From NCBI RefSeq assembly GCF_023065955.2, contig NC_079873.1, positions 6,710,566 through 6,774,565 of the forward strand: a stretch of DNA of 64,000 nucleotides. The letters are read 5' to 3'. Position 1 is the stretch's first letter. Each line of letters starts with the position of its first letter. The position numbers and the translations under genes are program-made. This document shows, piece after piece, positions 59,640 through 64,000 of this stretch. Under the pieces are notes generated by a model. It was not told the origin of the DNA, made no database searches, and saw nothing but the letters and a program-made list of their open reading frames with translations. This DNA comes from Ursus arctos. Taxonomy: Eukaryota; Chordata; Mammalia; Carnivora; Ursidae.

Positions 59640-59840
59640 ACTTTTTTTGTGTTTGCTATTGCAGGAAAATACACGTCACATTATTGACAATTTGAACCAT
59701 TCTCAAGGGTACACAGTTCAGTGGTGTTAAGTAGCTTCTTGTTTGCTACCGCCACCTCCCTCCAGTATCTGTCTCCAGAAATCTCTTCAGCTTCCCAAGG
59801 TGAAACTCCATGACCCAGTAATTGCCTCCCTCCACCGTTT
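59640..59840 (-). mobile_element. Old LINE-1 3' UTR fragment, antisense
   Basis: GGGTACACAGTTCAGTGGTG, TTTGCTACCGCCACCTCCCT and CAGCTTCCCAAGGTGAAACT follow the L1M 3' UTR order. Confidence 0.65.
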
Positions 59841-60331
59841 CTAAGTGCAAAGGGCGGAGACCTTTTTGGTCCTGAGACCAAGAAGTTTAGGAACTGCCGA
59901 CGTGGCACAGAGCTCGGGGCTTGGAAGAGCCGCGGGGGCCTGGGCTGCTACCCACGAAGCCCTCCGATGGCCTTCCCACCTTCGCCCTGCTCCCCGAGGT
60001 CCGGCTCAGCCCAGGGCCAGGCGCCACTCACCCCCCTCAGAGGCGTCGTGACCTGTCTCTGTCCTGCTTCTCCCCCTTCTCGATTCACTAATCATTTACC
60101 TTTTAAGAGCATCACATGTTTCTGGCAAAAAATTAAACCGTGGAAGAGAAGATGCTGGCACGGAGGGAAAGTCCTGCTTCCCAGAGGTAACAACTGTTTA
60201 GCATTTCCTGCACTCAGAAATTGTCTGTTCATGTGCAAACGTGTTTTATATATTTGTATATTTTGTGTTTATACGTATATAAACACGTATTACATGTTTG
60301 CCCTAATTTTCACTGAAATGAAGCCATTTCT

Positions 60332-60522
60332 TTGTTTTTTTAGAGAGCGAGCACAGGCGGGTTGGGGGGAGAGGAGGTGCAGAGGGAGAGGGAGAGAGAA
60401 TCCAAGCAGACTCCACGCTGACGATGGACCCTCATGCGGGGCTCGATCTCACGACCCTGAGATCACAACCCCAGCCAAAACCAAGAGTCGGACACCCAAC
60501 TGACTGCACCCCTAGGCGCCCC
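60332..60522 (-). mobile_element. Can-SINE, diverged, antisense
   Basis: TTTTTTAGAGAGCGAGCACA, GGGGCTCGATCTCACGACCC and the ending CCCCTAGGCGCCCC. Confidence 0.82.
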
Positions 60523-61512
60523 AGTGGGGCCGTCTCTAGACACATGCTTCTGCAATGTGCGTTTTCCCTTAGCGAGGTATTTCGAAGAGCTTTCCTTGCA
60601 AGTGCACAGCTCCTTCTGTCATGCAAGCCGCGCGTGAATGGTAAGTCCGTACATCCCAGTGTGGGACGCGCCCACAGTCAAGTCCAGCCCCCTCGACGCG
60701 CTCCATGAACTGGCTTCCACGCCTGCTCCTGCCTTATGCTTTATTCGTGTTTGTGCTTGTATCCCTGTGCACGCCCGCATTTTTCCCCAGTGGAAAAACT
60801 AATAGACTTTTATCTCAAAACATGAAAAAAAAAAAATCACGAGTAACCCCAGCAGTCAGAGGCATCCTGTTTTGCATTTTTCCAGCTTATTTTAAGGTGG
60901 GCAAACATAAGATCACTACAAACTTGCAGTTTTATTATCTGTGTTTTAAATTCAGCCCACCATGGACGTTTTCCCGCATGACAACATCCTCTGCTTGTAG
61001 TTCTGCTCAGTCTTGCGGCGAGTGAATGACCGGCCCCTCCTACCTTGTAGTTACGCACCGGATCTAAATCGTCCTCCACGGCGTCGTAGCTTTAATGAAG
61101 TCTTTGTGTTTCTAAAAATCATGCTCGTGACAGAAATACCTTCTAGAAGTCTTGAACAGCCAGACATCATTTAAAAAATCACAATCCAAAGTCATAAACA
61201 GTGTTGAGGGAAAGCGGCCGGTCACAGAGGAATGCCTACTGCCTGACGTCTGTTTTGAAAAACAGGCAGAATTGAACCAAGATGCTTGGGGCTGCATGCC
61301 GAGGTGAAAAAAGATAAAGACAAGGAAGTGATCATGTTCTATATCTTAAACCAAGTGGTGTCTGTGTGGTTCTTTGCCCTGTGACAGTTCATTGAGCTGT
61401 ACACTTAGGGTTTTTTGTGTGTTTTATATATAGATATATATGCAATTCTTCACAATACAAATAGCTTTAAAAACTCCTAATCCCTCTAACCCCGTTAAAA
61501 ATGTCTCTTACT

Positions 61513-61707
61513 GGGGCGCCTGGGTGGCACAGCGGTTAAGCGTCTGCCTTCGGCTCAGGGCATGATTCCGGCGTTACGGGATCGAGCCCCACATCAGGCT
61601 CCTCCGCTATGAGCCTGCTTCTTCCTCTCCCACTCCCCCTGCTTGTGTTCCCTCTCTCGCTGGCTGTCTCTATCCTGTCGAATAAATAAATAAAATCTTT
61701 AAAAAAA
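61513..61707 (+). mobile_element. Can-SINE, young, sense, 16-bp TSD
   Basis: Complete copy. AAAAATGTCTCTTACT lies at 61,497-61,512 and 61,708-61,723. Confidence 0.95.
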
Positions 61708-61859
61708 AAAAATGTCTCTTACTAACCTAGCGTAGAGACTTCTGATTCAACTTATATCCACGATTATGTTATAGGTACTATTTTGTAACTTACTGTTTGT
61801 ACTTGATACATTGGGGACATCTTCCTTTTGGTTATATTATGTTTTAATGGCAAATAGAA

Positions 61860-62490
61860 TGGATGTAATCAGACAAAACATATCAACTGTTGGAAAGGAG
61901 ATGGAGAAACTGGAACCTTCATGCAAAGCTGGTGGGAGTGCACTCCATTGGGGCCACTGGAGTAATGGTTTAGCACTTTCTAAAAAGTTCGACATACACT
62001 TACCGTTTGCCCCACTAGCCCCACTCTACCCAAGAGAAAGGAGAACGTGTGTCCATACAAAATAGTACATAAAAATGTTTAGGGGCGCCTGGGTGGCACA
62101 GCGGTTAAGCGTCTGCCTTCGGCTCTGGGCGTGATCCCGGCGTTCTGGGATCGAGCCCCACATCAGGCTCCTCCGCTATGAGCCTGCTTCTTCTTCTCCC
62201 ACTCCCCCTGCTTGTGTTCCCTCTCTCGTTGGCTATCTCTGTCGAATAAATAAATAAAATCTTTTAAAAAAAAATGTTTAGAGCAGCCCTATTCATAGGA
62301 GCCCAAACTTGGAACCAATCCCAATGTCCAAACACTTAAAACTGCGGCCTATCCCTGCAATCGAGTAGGACCCAGCAACAAAAAGAACAAACTCATCATG
62401 CATGGTACGACATGGATGACACTTGAAACATTATGCAAGTGAACAGAGTCAAACAAAATATTACACCTTGCTCGATTCCAGCTATATATT
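61860..62490 (+). mobile_element. Old LINE-1 (L1M) sense fragment split by a SINE
   Basis: Left part: GGAGATGGAGAAACTGGAAC and AAGCTGGTGGGAGTGCACTC. Right part (62,281 on): GAGCAGCCCTATTCATAGGA and CAAACTTGGAACCAATCCCA. Continuous once the SINE is removed. Confidence 0.78.
62082..62269 (+). mobile_element. Can-SINE nested in the old LINE-1, sense, 11-bp TSD
   Basis: Complete copy. AAAAATGTTTA lies at 62,071-62,081 and 62,270-62,280. It ends about 570 bp upstream of the CLDN34 coding exon. Confidence 0.94.
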
Positions 62491-62841
62491 GGATGTTGAC
62501 ACATAGTTTCACTGTGCAGATACAGCCTGAATTATTTAACCAAGCTCAATTGTTGGACGTGAACATGTGTCTCGTTTTCAGTGTTACGAACAATGCCGTG
62601 ATGACCACTTTATGACTAAGTATTTGTGGCCGGTCTTAATGATTTCTTTGGATGAAGGCCCAGAAATGGAACTGTGTGTCTGAAAGTCGGTGCGTTTTAA
62701 GACTTTCGATGAATAGCGCCAAACGGCCTTTCATGGAATGTGCTCGCAGAGCGTGAACGTCACATTTGTCCACTGTCACATACACGGGGGTGGTTCTGAG
62801 TCCCAGGGCCCGCGCTCACGATGCTCTGTGTTTGTTTGCAG

Positions 62842-62862
62842 TTCCCCGCATGCGCGGCCTCC
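62842..62862 (+). other. CLDN34: CLDN34 5' UTR piece of the coding exon, after a splice acceptor
   Basis: TGTGTTTGTTTGCAG (AG at 62,840-62,841) is a good acceptor 21 bp before the chosen ATG. The coding exon is therefore probably joined to an upstream non-coding exon. Inference from sequence only. Confidence 0.55.
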
Positions 62863-63507
62863 ATGCTTCTGCTCATCAGTAACGCCAACTGCCAGATGAC
62901 AGGCTTTGCTGTTGCCACCGTGGGGTGGATCCTCACCATCACGTCCATGGGCCTCGTGGAGTGGCGACTGTGGTACATGGACAACACCGCTATCTTCCCC
63001 TCTAGCCTCGTGTGCGTGGGGTTGTGGAAAGTCTGCATTTACCACCGTGTCGGGGACTATAGCGGAGCCACGTTTTGTTACCAATACGGCTACCGTGATA
63101 CTTACCTCCCTCTTGATATTCGTATTTCTCAAAATCTCCAGCTGGTCGCCAGCGTTCTAGGCCTTTTGGGGAGAGCATCCGTCATCTTTGCACTTAGGAA
63201 TGTGTACGTGGGAATTCTTCAGAAGAGTGCCACCTTCAATCCATTTGTTGCTTCCGGAATTCTGAACCTGGCTTCCGGCATCTGTATCTCGATCGCTGTG
63301 GTGTGGAATCACCACTCCGTGATGAACGGAGAGGGTATTATCTTCCTCCCTTCTGTCTCTCTACCCCTCAAGCCGAGTACTCAGGAGATAGGCAGTGCCC
63401 TTCTGGTGGCATGTCTGGCTGCCTTCATGATGGTGTTGAGTGGCTTGCTGTTCCTCTCTTGCAAATTCCCCACGGTTAGCCGAGTGCACCCTGAAACAGA
63501 CATGTAA
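62863..63507 (+). CDS. CLDN34: Claudin 34 (four-pass tight-junction-type membrane protein)
   Basis: A 214-residue protein in one coding exon, the size I recall for human CLDN34. Starting at the ATG at 62,863 places NANCQMTGF just before the first membrane span, as in other claudins. Upstream in-frame codons from 62,821 lie across the splice acceptor and were excluded. Four hydrophobic spans are visible at about residues 12-32, 92-111, 123-147 and 181-205. Extracellular loop 1 has the claudin signature G-L-W (53-55), C58 and C72, plus W34. The C58-C72 gap of 14 is longer than the usual 8-10. An Arg (87) precedes span 2. The tail ends ETDM, without the common YV PDZ-binding end. Claudins line cell junctions, but the function of this divergent member is poorly known. 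Its position downstream of SHROOM2 matches human Xp22.2. Confidence 0.92.
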   Translation: MLLLISNANCQMTGFAVATVGWILTITSMGLVEWRLWYMDNTAIFPSSLVCVGLWKVCIYHRVGDYSGATFCYQYGYRDTYLPLDIRISQNLQLVASVLGLLGRASVIFALRNVYVGILQKSATFNPFVASGILNLASGICISIAVVWNHHSVMNGEGIIFLPSVSLPLKPSTQEIGSALLVACLAAFMMVLSGLLFLSCKFPTVSRVHPETDM

Positions 63508-63800
63508 AATTCTAGTTGCGTTGGCTTTGAGAATCCAGGATGACCAAGAGTTTATGAGAAGTTTTAGCAAAATGTTCTGTCATATATTTCCAAAGATTCA
63601 AGACCATGGCAAAAGTAGTTTTGGGCAGAAGGTGGCCAACTATTTCCTTACTTTGCCTTCTGTGTCTTTGTTTCATTGATTCACAGTTCATTGATTGAAT
63701 TGAAGAAATTCCATTAAAAAAAAAATCTTCCTCACCTGCCAGTTGGTCTTATTGGATCTGTATTTTAATTATTGTTGAATAAATAGTCAATACTGTAAAC
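63508..63800 (+). other. CLDN34: CLDN34 3' UTR
   Basis: AT-rich sequence from the stop to a cleavage zone after the hexamer at 63,778. ATTAAA at 63,713-63,718 is a weaker, earlier candidate. From 63,801 to the window end I see nothing recognisable. Confidence 0.6.
63778..63783 (+). terminator. CLDN34: Polyadenylation signal AATAAA (CLDN34)
   Basis: GTTGAATAAATAGTC about 270 bp after the stop codon. The downstream TAGTGTGTGG is a GU-rich element. Confidence 0.65.
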
Positions 63801-64000
63801 CTAGTGTGTGGAAATGAGATTTTCTGTGATTCTCACATTTTCCTCTTAAACTTCTGCCAAAAACAACCAACTTTATTTCCTGTGGTATGGTGATAACATT
63901 GCCCTATCATACAAAATTCTCCAAAATATGCAGAAGTAGAATAATAGAAGGACTTACCCCACACTCGTTATCAGACTCATCAATTATCAAGATTCTGTCA

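Larger units (their letters stand above)
51426..62841. other. SHROOM2-CLDN34 intergenic region (may hold CLDN34 5' non-coding exons)
   Basis: Mostly SINE and LINE-1 sequence, listed separately. 51,600-51,950 looks like an unclassified old interspersed repeat (starts GTATCAGTCAGCCATTGCC). I recognise nothing in 52.5-53.3, 54.9-55.7, 58.3-59.1 or 62.5-62.8 kb. An upstream non-coding CLDN34 exon should lie here or further up, given the splice acceptor just before its ATG, but I cannot place it. Confidence 0.7.

Noticed and set aside
61513..61600. tRNA-like A/B-box sequences in the many Can-SINE heads
   Set aside because: They are promoter remnants of tRNA-Lys-derived SINEs, lack a full cloverleaf and are embedded in complete SINE copies. 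No true tRNA gene is supported.
62821..62862. An upstream in-frame ATG (62,821) that would lengthen CLDN34 by 14 residues
   Set aside because: The extension runs across a good splice acceptor (TTTGTTTGCAG), and the 214-residue form starting at 62,863 fits claudin topology.

Overview
This is a mammalian X-linked window, most likely from an arctoid carnivore, with a bear or giant panda as the best guess. About thirty tRNA-Lys-derived Can-SINEs share the head GGGGCGCCTGGGTGGC and an (AAATAA)n tail. Their body matches the arctoid type rather than the dog SINEC_Cf type, as I remember those families. The two genes, SHROOM2 followed by CLDN34 on the same strand, match the gene order of human Xp22.2.

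Layout: bases 1-29,792 are a single large SHROOM2 intron. It carries SINEs, LINE-1 pieces, MaLR LTR relics, a G-tract minisatellite (26,151-26,550) and a CpG-island promoter-like segment near 4.9-5.5 kb. Five SHROOM2 coding exons follow (29,793-30,476; 36,107-36,631; 37,799-37,967; 44,596-44,868; 48,658-48,924). They join in frame and encode the last 638 residues: a proline-rich linker plus the complete ASD2 domain, which in the Shroom family recruits Rho kinase. A roughly 2.5 kb 3' UTR ends at an AATAAA at 51,402. Bases 51,426-62,841 are repeat-rich intergenic DNA. CLDN34 (62,863-63,507), a four-pass claudin with a one-exon coding region, closes the window.

The most striking feature starts exactly at the 5' splice site after the fourth SHROOM2 exon here. 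It is a tandem array of 20 copies of a 51-bp unit (44,869-45,884), and each unit repeats the exon-intron junction itself (GGTGATGGG before GTAGGTAC). The unit is 17 codons long without a stop, so donors 2 to 17 would each add an exact multiple of 17 residues inside the ASD2 region. Whether any of these donors is used cannot be told from DNA alone.

No bacterial, plasmid, phage or CRISPR features are present. Most long open frames in this GC-rich vertebrate DNA are chance openings, repeat frames or frames across the tandem array.
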